Origin: Roseibium sp. MMSF_3544
Lineage (GTDB): Bacteria; Pseudomonadota; Alphaproteobacteria; Rhizobiales; Stappiaceae
Direction: 5' to 3'
NCBI RefSeq assembly: GCF_030732845.1
Contig: NZ_JASHKA010000015.1
Span: forward strand, 91,525 to 155,524
Length of the DNA stretch: 64,000 bases
Numbering within the stretch: position 1 is the stretch's first letter; each line of letters begins with the position of its first letter. The notes under the pieces are model-generated. The model worked only from the letters and a program-made list of their open reading frames with translations. It searched no databases and was not told where the DNA came from. This document shows positions 8,594-16,674 of the stretch, one piece after another. The position numbers and the translations under genes were made by a program.

Positions 8594-8801
8594 ACTATGT
8601 ATCCAAAATTATAATCTGCTATATCTACATATAAGATATTTTTCTGACAGAAATGTCAATATCACGAAAATCCATTATTTTACATATACTTATTCCGAAT
8701 TCAGTTTTTTGTTTTGCGGTCCGGTCGGCGCAGGCATTCTCCGTCTCAACACAGACATCAACCCCAACGCCTTCAAGGGCGCGGATTTGTGGAGAGTGAA
8801 A
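8594..8801. promoter_or_regulatory. A+T-rich divergent control region between rtcR and rsr
   Basis: About 208 bp, strikingly A+T-rich from 8594 to 8715 compared with its G+C-rich neighbours. It contains inverted repeats ATATCT-N7-AGATAT (8621-8639) and TGACA-GAAA-TGTCA (8645-8658), plausible sites for RtcR or another regulator. A GG-N10-GC spacing at 8718-8731 is the only sigma54-like candidate and matches poorly. The rsr ribosome-binding site GGAG is at 8791-8794. Confidence 0.55.
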
Positions 8802-10376
8802 ATGGCGAACAAAACTCTGTTTGCATCCCAGCGTGGACGGTTTTCCGGCAAAGCCGACGCCAGGAACCTGGCGGGTGGCAAGGCCTATACCTACGAGGAC
8901 CGTCACAAGCTGGCTCAGCTGGCGGCGACCGGGTCCATCGGCAACACGTTCTACCAGTCAGCCGAGCTTGAACTGGAGGCGGTTCTGAAAGCGGCCGATA
9001 TGGTTCCGGATGCGTTCCTGGCAAAGACGGCAGTCTATGCGCGTCAGAAGGGCAGGATGAAGGATTTGCCGGCTCTGTTGCTGGCGGTTCTGGCATCGCG
9101 TGATGCGGTTCTGTTCGCCAAGGCGTTTCCGCATGTGGTCACCGACGGCAGGATGCTGCGTAACTTCGTGCAGATCATGCGCTCCGGACAGACGGGACGT
9201 AAATCGCTCGGAACACGGCCGAAGGCGCTCGTTCGCGGTTGGCTGAACGCGGCAACGGAATACCAGCTGCTGCAAGCCTCGATCGGCAACGATCCGTCGC
9301 TGGCGGACGTCATCAAGATGGTGCACCCGAAGCCGCGCGATGCAGAGCGAGATGCCCTGTTCGCCTGGCTGATCGGAAAGCCGTGTGACGTTGAAAAGCT
9401 GCCGGAACAGGTCCGTGCCTATGTGGCGTTCAAGGAGAACCCGAACGGCCAGGCGTTGCCGGATGTCCCGTTCCAGATGCTGACGCATCTGCCCCTTTCC
9501 AGGGAAGACTGGACGAAGCTGGCGGAACGCGGAACCTGGAACATGGTGCGTATGAACCTGAACACCTTCCTGCGCCACGGCGTCTTTGAAGGTGCGCGCT
9601 TTGAAAAGACGCCGGCTGTGCGTCTGGTGGCGGATATCCTGAAGGATCCGAGGCGGATCAGGAAGGCGCGTGCCTTCCCGTACCAGCTGTTGACGGGTTT
9701 TCAGGCTCTATCGGACGACATGCCGGCGGAGATCCGCGAGGCGATGCATGAAGCCATGGAGATCTCGGTCGCCAATGTCCCGGCCCTGAAGGGCCAGGTG
9801 GTTGTGTGTCCGGATGTCTCCGGTTCCATGGTCTCGCCGGTGACCGGATATCGAAAGGGTGCGACGACTGCAACGCGCTGCGTTGATGTCGCGGCCCTGG
9901 TCGCCGCGGCGGTGCTGCGCCGAAACCGTGGGGCCACGGTCCTGCCGTTCGAGGTCAAGGTGCGGCCGGTCAAGCTGACCGGGCGAGACACCGTGATGAC
10001 CAATGCCCGAAAGCTCACCGAGCAGTGGGGTGGTGGAACGAACTGTGCGGCACCGCTGGCGTGGCTGAACGCCAAGCGCCGTGCACCGGATCTGGTCATC
10101 CTGGTTTCGGATAACCAGTCCTGGGCCGGGGTCCAGTCGGGTCATCAGACCGGCGTGATGCGTGAATGGGAAACGCTGAAGAGGCGTAACCCGGATGCCA
10201 AGATGGTGTGCATCGATATCGCACCTTACGGTTCAACCCAGGCCAAGTCGCGGCCGGATATCCTCAACATCGGGGGCTTCTCCGATGCGGTGTTCGACCA
10301 GGTCGCGGCGTTTGCCAGGGGCACCATGAATGCCGACCAGTGGGTCGGGGAGATCGATGCCATCGATCTTGAGTGA
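8802..10376 (+). CDS. rsr: Rsr: bacterial Ro60 (TROVE + von Willebrand A) RNA-binding protein
   Basis: 524 residues, the size of Ro60 orthologues. The N-terminal ~330 residues are the HEAT-like TROVE ring that holds RNA ends in its pore and Y RNA on its outer face. The C-terminal part is a vWA fold with the MIDAS motif DVSGSMVS. Ro proteins act in RNA quality control; with Y RNA they tether or gate nucleases. The start at ATG 8802 (GGAGAGTGAAA upstream) is chosen over the longer in-frame ORF from 8541, whose N-terminus would read through the promoter. It is followed directly by the predicted Y-RNA array, then rtcB, matching the rsr-yrl-rtcB layout of enterobacteria. Confidence 0.96.
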   Translation: MANKTLFASQRGRFSGKADARNLAGGKAYTYEDRHKLAQLAATGSIGNTFYQSAELELEAVLKAADMVPDAFLAKTAVYARQKGRMKDLPALLLAVLASRDAVLFAKAFPHVVTDGRMLRNFVQIMRSGQTGRKSLGTRPKALVRGWLNAATEYQLLQASIGNDPSLADVIKMVHPKPRDAERDALFAWLIGKPCDVEKLPEQVRAYVAFKENPNGQALPDVPFQMLTHLPLSREDWTKLAERGTWNMVRMNLNTFLRHGVFEGARFEKTPAVRLVADILKDPRRIRKARAFPYQLLTGFQALSDDMPAEIREAMHEAMEISVANVPALKGQVVVCPDVSGSMVSPVTGYRKGATTATRCVDVAALVAAAVLRRNRGATVLPFEVKVRPVKLTGRDTVMTNARKLTEQWGGGTNCAAPLAWLNAKRRAPDLVILVSDNQSWAGVQSGHQTGVMREWETLKRRNPDAKMVCIDIAPYGSTQAKSRPDILNIGGFSDAVFDQVAAFARGTMNADQWVGEIDAIDLE

Positions 10377-10387
10377 GACTTGAACGC

Positions 10388-10409
10388 GCGGCGGGTGACT
10401 GCCCGCCGC
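10388..10409 (+). other. stable hairpin after rsr
   Basis: Perfect 8-bp stem GCGGCGGG/CCCGCCGC with a 6-nt loop, 11 bp after the rsr stop codon. There is no T-tract, so it is more likely a 3'-end/processing or mRNA-protecting element separating rsr mRNA from the Y-RNA array than a simple terminator. Confidence 0.5.
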
Positions 10410-10424
10410 ACTTGCAGAGAGATC

Positions 10425-10552
10425 TGGCGGATGCCGATGAAATTACACTGTCAGCCCCGGGAATGCGTGGGTCGAGCCACGCCTTCGCGACACCGCGATG
10501 TCGTCTAACAAGGAAAGGCAACGGGGTGGATTTCATCACAGACTTGCCGCCG
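10425..10552 (+). ncRNA. Y-RNA-like RNA, unit A (diverged tRNA-like insert)
   Basis: 128 nt. Core: lower stem TGGCGG (10425-10430) with CCGCCG (10547-10552). The internal loop has 5' strand ATGCC (10431-10435) and 3' strand ACAGACTTG (10538-10546). Middle stem: GATGAAATT (10436-10444) with GATTTCATC (10529-10537), nine pairs. The same core recurs in units B-F. Inside are CCCCG/CGGGG (10455-10459 with 10522-10526), a T-arm-like hairpin GCGTGG-GTCGAG-CCACGC (10465-10482) and an adjacent hairpin GCGACA/TGTCGT (10487-10504). These follow the T-arm-then-acceptor order of a permuted tRNA, but the loop is 6 nt and the D arm is unclear. Folded by hand only. Confidence 0.68.
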
Positions 10553-10564
10553 CAAGGAATTAAA

Positions 10565-10709
10565 CCGGTCAGGGCGAATGCCTGCAGAACTACATCGACT
10601 ATGAATCGCCAGGTTGCGGGTTCGAATCCCGCCGCTGCAACCAACTGATGCAGCGTAGCTCAACGGATAGAGCAGGAGTGTTTTGCACCCACCTTGTCGC
10701 CCTGACCGG
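10565..10709 (+). ncRNA. YrlA-type Y RNA, unit B (permuted tRNA-like module)
   Basis: 145 nt. A perfect 13-bp lower stem pairs 10565-10577 with 10697-10709. The internal loop is ATGCC (10578-10582) against CCCACCTTG (10688-10696); the middle stem is TGCAGAAC (10583-10590) with GTTTTGCA (10680-10687). The enclosed body is a tRNA in 3'-half-then-5'-half order. It has a T arm GCGGG-TTCGAAT-CCCGC (10616-10632), acceptor strand CGCTGCA (10633-10639), A-CCA (10640-10643), a 5-nt closing loop, acceptor partner TGCAGCG (10649-10655), TA, and a D arm GCTC-AACGGATA-GAGC (10658-10673). The Y stem enters where the anticodon arm would be, as described for enterobacterial YrlA. Confidence 0.88.
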
Positions 10710-10771
10710 GCCGACTTTTTCAGCCGGACACGGATCGGCGCAAACACGAGAAGAAGAATTGACGATCAATC

Positions 10772-10833
10772 GTGGCGGATGCCGGCAGGACTACATTCTT
10801 GACCATGAGTGTCCTGTCATTCCTTGCCGCCGC
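10772..10833 (+). ncRNA. minimal Y-RNA-like hairpin, unit C
   Basis: 62 nt with the shared core only. Lower stem GTGGCGG (10772-10778) pairs with CCGCCGC (10827-10833). The internal loop is ATGCC (10779-10783) against ATTCCTTG (10819-10826). Middle stem GGCAGGAC (10784-10791) pairs with GTCCTGTC (10811-10818), and a 19-nt apical loop replaces the tRNA-like body. It lies 12 nt before unit D. The 62 bp between unit B and this unit hold no clear gene. Confidence 0.72.
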
Positions 10834-10845
10834 ACCCGAAAGATA

Positions 10846-10987
10846 CGGTCAGGGCGAATGCCCGCAGAACTACATCGACTCATAATCGCCAGGTTGCGGG
10901 TTCGAGTCCCGCCGCTGCAACCACCTAAGGCAGCGTAGCTCAATCGGTAGAGCAGGAACGTTTTGCACTCATTTGTCGCCCTGACCG
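10846..10987 (+). ncRNA. YrlA-type Y RNA, unit D (permuted tRNA-like module)
   Basis: 142 nt and a near duplicate of unit B. A 12-bp lower stem pairs 10846-10857 with 10976-10987. The internal loop is ATGCCC against ACTCATTTG, and the middle stem is GCAGAAC with GTTTTGC (10960-10966). Permuted tRNA body: T arm GCGGG-TTCGAGT-CCCGC (10896-10912), acceptor CGCTGCA, A-CCA (10920-10923), short closing loop, GGCAGCG (10929-10935), TA, and D arm GCTC-AATCGGTA-GAGC (10938-10953). Relative to B it has base changes concentrated in loops and at the closing pair of the acceptor, as expected if the fold is conserved. Confidence 0.88.
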
Positions 10988-11034
10988 GCAACTGGTTTTG
11001 TAACGGTAAACTGAATGCGGCTCAGCCGCGATAT

Positions 11035-11174
11035 CGGGGATGCCGGCAGGATTACAGGTAGACGCCTCCCGGCACGGCCGGGAGGGGAGGCGTGAAAGGC
11101 GCTTCCCGTGCCAGTTCAAGTCTGGCCCGGAGCAATCCGGTGGCGGAATGAAGATCTTGCCAGACCTTGCCCCG
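11035..11174 (+). ncRNA. Y-RNA-like RNA, unit E (permuted class II, Leu-like tRNA body)
   Basis: 140 nt. Core: CGGGG (11035-11039) with CCCCG (11170-11174); loop ATGCC (11040-11044) against AGACCTTG (11162-11169); middle stem GGCAGGATT (11045-11053) with GATCTTGCC (11153-11161). Enclosed body in order: D-loop 3' part GGTAGA plus CGC (11057-11065), an anticodon-like arm TCCCG-N7-CGGGA (11067-11083), a long variable arm GGGAGGCG/CGCTTCCC (11085-11107), a T arm GCCAG-TTCAAGT-CTGGC (11110-11126), a short closed acceptor CCGG-AGCAAT-CCGG (11127-11140), TG, and GCGGAATG (11143-11150, D-stem 5' strand). This is a Leu-type tRNA opened in the D loop. The anticodon-like loop lacks T33. Confidence 0.75.
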
Positions 11175-11179
11175 CGTAG

Positions 11180-11242
11180 CCTGGCGGATGCCGGCAGAAG
11201 TGTTGCTTAGTGCAATACGTCCTGCCTCCGTTTGCCGCCAGG
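11180..11242 (+). ncRNA. minimal Y-RNA-like hairpin, unit F
   Basis: 63 nt. An 8-bp lower stem CCTGGCGG (11180-11187) pairs with CCGCCAGG (11235-11242). The internal loop is ATGCC (11188-11192) against TCCGTTTG (11227-11234). Middle stem GGCAG (11193-11197) pairs with CTGCC (11222-11226), with a small apical stem TTGC/GCAA (11203-11215). It starts 5 nt after unit E and ends 21 bp before the rtcB start, so it also forms part of the rtcB leader. Confidence 0.72.
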
Positions 11243-11251
11243 CGAGTATGA

Positions 11252-12680
<1,429 letters not shown>

Positions 12681-12702
12681 TTCATCCAATTCCTTGAGGG
12701 CG

Positions 12703-13905
12703 TTATGCGGCATCAGACGGACTGACGCGCCCACTCCGTTCCAAACCCAAGGCAGCTAGCGCAGCCAAAAGTCCGGAAGCAGCAGTTACGAACATCAGCG
12801 TCAGAACAATCACCGGCTTGTTGCCGAAGTCCATCGCAAAGCCGGTCAGGCTTGTCAGGACCGAACCACAGGCAAGGTTGAAGGCGGCAACCAGCCCGGC
12901 AGCGCTTCCGGCGAGGTCAGGCCGGACGGACATCGCACTTGAGTTGCTGCCCGGCAATGTGAGACCGTTGCCGATACCGACAAAGACGGTGCTGCCGAAA
13001 AAAACAAGCGGCGTGATCGCACCCAGCAAGAAGGCGAGCAGTCCGGCGGCCAGACCTGTGGTCGCAACGATCCGGCCGCTCAGCACCAGGGTCGGTAACG
13101 ATACGCGCGTGGCCAATTTGCCTGACAGAAAGCCACCTGCCGAGAACCCGACCGTTATTGTGCCGATGAGGATGCCGAGTTCGGCTGGCGTGACACCGAA
13201 TGTTTGTGTTGCCACCAACGGAGCGCCGGCGAGGAAAATGTAAAAACCACCGACAGAAAATGCAGAACACAGCGCATAGGCACAAAAGCGTGGATCGCCA
13301 ATCAGGGTGAAGAGCGAACCACGTCTGGCCTCTTTCTCCTTGTTACGTTCTGGCCTGGTCTCTCCAAGATCGAACCACACCAGGGCAAGCAGCGCGGCAC
13401 CGCAAAGGCCGTAAAAATAGAAGTTGGCGCGCCAGCCGAAGGCTGTGTCCAGAAGTCCGCCGATGACGGGTCCCAGCATCGGGGCAACAGCCATGCACAT
13501 GCTGATATAGCCAATCACCCCGGCCGACTTCTGTGGCGAATTGGTGTCGCGGACGATTGCCAGCGACAGCGAGTAACCGGCGGTGATGCCACCCTGCAGC
13601 ATGCGGAACGCCAGAAAGACCCAGATGTTTTCTGCGAGCGCGCATACCAGCGAGGAAAGGCAAAAAATCACGAGGGCGACCAGCAGGACCGGGCGGCGCC
13701 CGTAGCGGTCGGACAGTGGGCCGGCGATCAGTTGTATGACGGCGGTCACCGCGAGATACCCGGCGATTGCGACACTCACGAGCGCATAATCCGCTTGAAG
13801 ATCAAGCGCGATGTTGCCGAGGGACGGCAGGAACATGTTCAGCGTCAGCGGCGAAAACGCTGTCAGAACGATGAGTGTGATGAGCTGTGGCGGTGTGCGG
13901 GTCAC
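12703..13905 (-). CDS. Bcr/CflA-type multidrug MFS exporter
   Basis: About 400 residues with twelve predicted helices; proton-driven drug efflux in the inner membrane. MFS motif A is visible as GPLSDRYGRRPVLL after helix 2, and the TM4-5 region has RMLQGGITAGYSLSLAIVRD, typical of Bcr/CflA/CmlA-like drug:H+ antiporters. I place the start at GTG 13905 (TRTPPQLITLIVLTAF follows). The longer ATG at 13965 would begin inside the terminator hairpin. It is preceded by a leader peptide and terminator, so expression is probably controlled by attenuation. Confidence 0.88.
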   Translation of the reverse strand: MTRTPPQLITLIVLTAFSPLTLNMFLPSLGNIALDLQADYALVSVAIAGYLAVTAVIQLIAGPLSDRYGRRPVLLVALVIFCLSSLVCALAENIWVFLAFRMLQGGITAGYSLSLAIVRDTNSPQKSAGVIGYISMCMAVAPMLGPVIGGLLDTAFGWRANFYFYGLCGAALLALVWFDLGETRPERNKEKEARRGSLFTLIGDPRFCAYALCSAFSVGGFYIFLAGAPLVATQTFGVTPAELGILIGTITVGFSAGGFLSGKLATRVSLPTLVLSGRIVATTGLAAGLLAFLLGAITPLVFFGSTVFVGIGNGLTLPGSNSSAMSVRPDLAGSAAGLVAAFNLACGSVLTSLTGFAMDFGNKPVIVLTLMFVTAASGLLAALAALGLERSGRVSPSDAA

Positions 13906-13938
13906 GGATGTCTCGGAACAGCTTTTGTCAAAAAAATA

Positions 13939-13962
13939 CGCCCCCGGGATTGGACGGGGGCG
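13939..13962 (-). terminator. intrinsic terminator/attenuator before the MFS exporter
   Basis: 8-bp G+C stem CGCCCCCG/CGGGGGCG with an 8-nt loop; on the - strand it is followed by TA and seven T residues (13936-13930). It lies between the leader ORF (13988-14041) and the exporter start (13905). An upstream hairpin (13971-13988) overlaps the palindrome CCGCTAGCGG (13985-13994), giving mutually exclusive pairings. Confidence 0.8.
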
Positions 13963-13987
13963 CATGGCAAGCGGATATGGATTTCCG

Positions 13988-14041
13988 CTAGCGGTCCATG
14001 CACTTGTTTCTCACGACGACAACTTGAATTTCAAACGGCAT
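13988..14041 (-). CDS. 17-residue leader peptide before the MFS exporter
   Basis: ORF of 18 codons encoding MPFEIQVVVVRNKCMDR. It has a perfect AGGAGG Shine-Dalgarno (14047-14052) five bases before ATG. It is too short to have been reported by ORF finding but has the strongest ribosome-binding site in the region. It contains four consecutive Val codons and ends in a palindrome that continues into the hairpins before the terminator. The layout (leader peptide, alternative hairpins, terminator, drug exporter) is that of ribosome-mediated attenuation as in cmlA/erm-type leaders. The inducing drug cannot be read from the sequence. Confidence 0.6.
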   Translation of the reverse strand: MPFEIQVVVVRNKCMDR

Positions 14042-14115
14042 CTTGGCCTCCTGAGCTCAACACTAACGGGGCATGGTGCGTCGAGCAAGGGTGCGACACA
14101 GGATGGGCCGTGGTG

Positions 14116-14592
14116 CTAACCCATGTCCCCATGCATCGCGACAAGATCGAGTTCGGCTGCGGGGGCCTCAATGGCGCTGTAGCTTTCCTTCACGCCTTCG
14201 TCGGCCAGCTCACGCTGGACCGCCAGCAGCATGTTCTCGTCGTGCTCGGAGCAAAGATCGGCCATGTAGCGCAACTCATCCTCCGCAACACCGCGCGCGG
14301 CCTCCACGGAAGGGGCGCCATAGACATCGACGAAATGTTGCGCGAGCCGGTCGACGAGGCTGGCGAATTCGGTTTCTTCGATGGGGGTGACCGCGACAAA
14401 CGTGACACGGCCGAAGGTCTCCAGGCCAAGCCAGCCGTTGGCGAAGGCCTGCCGTGCCTTGCCGACGAGGTCGGCGTCGGTCCAGTTGGAAAACTCGAAG
14501 CCGCCGGACAGGCACCATTCGCCGGTGCGGGCCGGGGAGAAATAAACGTTGCGGTCGCTGTCATCCATGTGAACGGCGCGGGCGAGTTTCAT
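14116..14592 (-). CDS. conserved hypothetical protein of the formate dehydrogenase region (DUF6505-like)
   Basis: 158 residues, soluble, acidic, no signal peptide or membrane segment. It starts MKLARAVHMDDSDRNVYF and contains GEWCLSGGF and ANGWLGLETFGRVTFVAV. I recall this as a DUF6505-type protein that accompanies biotin/lipoate-ligase-like and Mrp genes beside formate dehydrogenase clusters. It is last in a tightly packed - strand operon (4 bp after the ligase-like gene). No function known. Confidence 0.75.
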   Translation of the reverse strand: MKLARAVHMDDSDRNVYFSPARTGEWCLSGGFEFSNWTDADLVGKARQAFANGWLGLETFGRVTFVAVTPIEETEFASLVDRLAQHFVDVYGAPSVEAARGVAEDELRYMADLCSEHDENMLLAVQRELADEGVKESYSAIEAPAAELDLVAMHGDMG

Positions 14593-14596
14593 GAGG

Positions 14597-15298
14597 TCAG
14601 GTCTCCAGTCGACTTGAGAGCGGAATCAGGGCGGTGTCTTCTCCGGTTCTGAGCAGCATTCCGAAATTCTCATCGACACCAACAAAGGTTCCGGATTGTC
14701 CGTCGATCTCGATCGGTTCCCCGAGTGTCGGGACAAGTCCGCGCCAGTCGGCATGGACGGGTCGGAGCCCATCTTCAAGCCAGCGATTGATCCAGTAAAG
14801 ACTATGACGCACCCAGGCTTCAAGAAGCGCTTCAGGGGTGATCTCGCCGCAGCCCTCCTCGGACAGCCAGGTCCGGTCGGCTGTGACACCGGGATTGGGG
14901 TCCGAACTTATCATGTTGAGTTCCAGGCCGACGATGAGCCAGTCGGGTGTCGTGTCCGGATCGCTGGTCGAGGCTTTCACGCGCATCCGGCCGCAGACGG
15001 CTCCGTTGACGCGGATCGTTCCGTCCCATTCCAGATGAACGGCCACCTCAGGTGGCGCCAGAGCGCCGAGGGCCGCCTGGAAGCCGAGACCGCAGACGGG
15101 GAGCATCGCCATCGCTTCTTCCAGGCGCACTTCAGGTGCGAAGATGATGCTCGCGCGCAATTCGTCGCCGGACAGATTGTGAACCACGGTCCCGGGGTCC
15201 GTTCCGGAAACTGCGAGCGCGAGCGCACGCCCGAACGGATCGGCCTGCCCGGAGAGCGCCTCGCCCTGAAACAGCGGCGGGAACTGCAGATCGCTCAT
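14597..15298 (-). CDS. biotin/lipoate protein ligase-like protein
   Basis: 233 residues with the general fold of biotin/lipoate--protein ligases plus a C-terminal DUF4444-like part (GTFVGVDENFGMLLRTG). The usual biotin-binding signature GRGRRGR is absent; GAVCGRMRVKAS and PDWLIVGLELNM occupy the corresponding region. It may therefore not act on biotin and could handle another acyl or cofactor group. Its ATG overlaps the mrp stop by 4 bp, so it is translationally coupled. Cytoplasmic; a formate dehydrogenase maturation role is inferred from position only. Confidence 0.75.
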   Translation of the reverse strand: MSDLQFPPLFQGEALSGQADPFGRALALAVSGTDPGTVVHNLSGDELRASIIFAPEVRLEEAMAMLPVCGLGFQAALGALAPPEVAVHLEWDGTIRVNGAVCGRMRVKASTSDPDTTPDWLIVGLELNMISSDPNPGVTADRTWLSEEGCGEITPEALLEAWVRHSLYWINRWLEDGLRPVHADWRGLVPTLGEPIEIDGQSGTFVGVDENFGMLLRTGEDTALIPLSSRLET

Positions 15299-16386
15299 GC
15301 ATGCCCCTCCGCCACAAGCGTTTTTGCGAGCTTTGAGAACACATTCGCCTCCGGAGCATCAGGCGTCTTGATGGCGATGGGTGTTCCCCCGTCACCGGCA
15401 AGACGGATGTTGAGGTGAAGCGGAATTTCGGCCAGTAGCGGCACACCGAGTTTCTCCGCTTCCGCGGCAACACCGCCATGTCCGAAGACGTGTTCCTCGT
15501 GACCGCAATTGGAGCAGATGTGGGTCGACATGTTCTCGATCATTCCGATGAGCGGAACCTGCATCTGGTTGAACATGTCGATGCCCTTGCGTGCATCCAG
15601 AAGGGCGACATCCTGCGGTGTCGACACAATGATCGCGCCGTCGACGATGAATTTCTGGGACAGGGTCATCTGAACGTCACCGGTCCCGGGGGGAAGGTCG
15701 ACGAGCAAGACATCCAGTGCGCCCCACTGCACCTGGCTCATCATCTGTTGGAGTGCGCCCATAAGCATGGGACCGCGCCAGACGACGGCCTGGTCGCCGG
15801 AGGTCATCAGCCCGATGGATATCATGGTGACGCCATGGTTTCGCAGCGGCAGGATCATCTGCCCGTCAGGCGATGTCGGCCTGCCCGATATCCCCAGCAT
15901 CTTGGGTTGGGACGGGCCGTAGACATCCGCGTCGAGCAACCCGACCCGCCGGCCTTCAGCAGCAAGGGCGCAGGCGAGATTGGCGGCAACGGTGGACTTG
16001 CCGACGCCTCCCTTGCCCGACGCAACTGCCACGATCCGATCAATCCCCGGGACTTTTTGCGGTCCGGACGTGCCCGGCGGAGCCGGACGCGGCTTGATCG
16101 GTTGGGGTTCGCTTGGCTTCGCAGGAGCAGAAGCCGTTTCGGAATGTGCCGTCAGAATGATCTGTACGTTCTCGCAGCCGTCGAGGGCAGTCAGGCACTG
16201 TTCTGCCTCCGCCTTCACAGCTTCCATTTCATTGATGCGGCCAGGATCGATCTCCATGACGAAGCGGACCTTGCCGTCGCCGAGCTGAAGGGCACGCACC
16301 ATGCCCGCGGCTACGATGTCCGTGCCGGTCGCGGGATCCTTGACGGTTTTCAGACTGTTCAGAACGGTTTCGCGCGTCAGAGACAC
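15295..16386 (-). CDS. mrp: Mrp/ApbC (NBP35-type) iron-sulfur carrier ATPase
   Basis: About 363 residues. An N-terminal DUF59/MIP18-like domain (~1-85) is followed by a Pro-rich linker and the MinD/Mrp ATPase: deviant Walker A GKGGVGKST, LDADVYGPS, and DLPPGTGDVQMTLSQ. The ICSNCG motif carries the Cys pair that binds a bridging [4Fe-4S] cluster. Mrp proteins deliver Fe-S clusters to apo-enzymes, and the formate dehydrogenase and polyferredoxin nearby carry many. The start is taken as GTG 16386, just after the upstream gene's stop with GAGGGG as ribosome site; ATG 16413 would overlap it. Confidence 0.92.
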   Translation of the reverse strand: MSLTRETVLNSLKTVKDPATGTDIVAAGMVRALQLGDGKVRFVMEIDPGRINEMEAVKAEAEQCLTALDGCENVQIILTAHSETASAPAKPSEPQPIKPRPAPPGTSGPQKVPGIDRIVAVASGKGGVGKSTVAANLACALAAEGRRVGLLDADVYGPSQPKMLGISGRPTSPDGQMILPLRNHGVTMISIGLMTSGDQAVVWRGPMLMGALQQMMSQVQWGALDVLLVDLPPGTGDVQMTLSQKFIVDGAIIVSTPQDVALLDARKGIDMFNQMQVPLIGMIENMSTHICSNCGHEEHVFGHGGVAAEAEKLGVPLLAEIPLHLNIRLAGDGGTPIAIKTPDAPEANVFSKLAKTLVAEGHA

Positions 16387-16393
16387 GTGCTGC

Positions 16394-16582
16394 TTACCCC
16401 TCGATTTCGCCATTCACTTCATGCGCAAGACCAATTTCTTCAATGGTCACGACCGCCTTGATCTTGAACTTTTTGCCATCCGAAGGACCTGCATTTCTGA
16501 CTGCGTCTTCAATGGCCTGCTGGGATGTCACGCCGACCTGTTTCAGGAATTTGCGCATGGACATGTTGAATTGGTCGCTCAT
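16394..16582 (-). CDS. small conserved protein (DUF6494-like)
   Basis: 62 residues, basic N-terminal helix (SMRKFLKQVGVTSQQAIEDAV) and a beta-rich C-terminus (KKFKIKAVVTIEEIGLAHEV). It is first in the - strand operon with mrp, the ligase-like gene and the DUF6505-like gene, and its stop precedes the mrp start by 7 bp. It looks like a small Fe-S maturation or binding partner of unknown role. Confidence 0.75.
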   Translation of the reverse strand: MSDQFNMSMRKFLKQVGVTSQQAIEDAVRNAGPSDGKKFKIKAVVTIEEIGLAHEVNGEIEG

Positions 16583-16674
16583 CTTATCCTCCCCGTGAGC
16601 CGTGTTTGAATTGACGGCAAGATGATTTGACCCCTAACCTTACGCTGTCTGTCAGCAACGTGAAGGAGGAGCGC

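Noticed and set aside
8716..8731. Sigma54 (-24/-12) promoter for rsr
   Set aside because: Only the GG-N10-GC spacing fits; the flanking TGGCAC and TTGC bases do not match, so I do not call it.
10649..10690. A conventional tRNA gene beginning at GCAGCGTAGCTCAACGGATAG with anticodon-like TTTTGCA
   Set aside because: The 3' half does not follow; its T arm and acceptor lie upstream, and TTTTGCA pairs with TGCAGAAC of the Y-RNA middle stem. It is a permuted module, not a linear tRNA.
10373..10938. Open reading frames of 80-100 codons across the rsr-rtcB gap
   Set aside because: They lie over repeated structured RNA units, have no ribosome sites and encode different, unrelated peptides in the copies.
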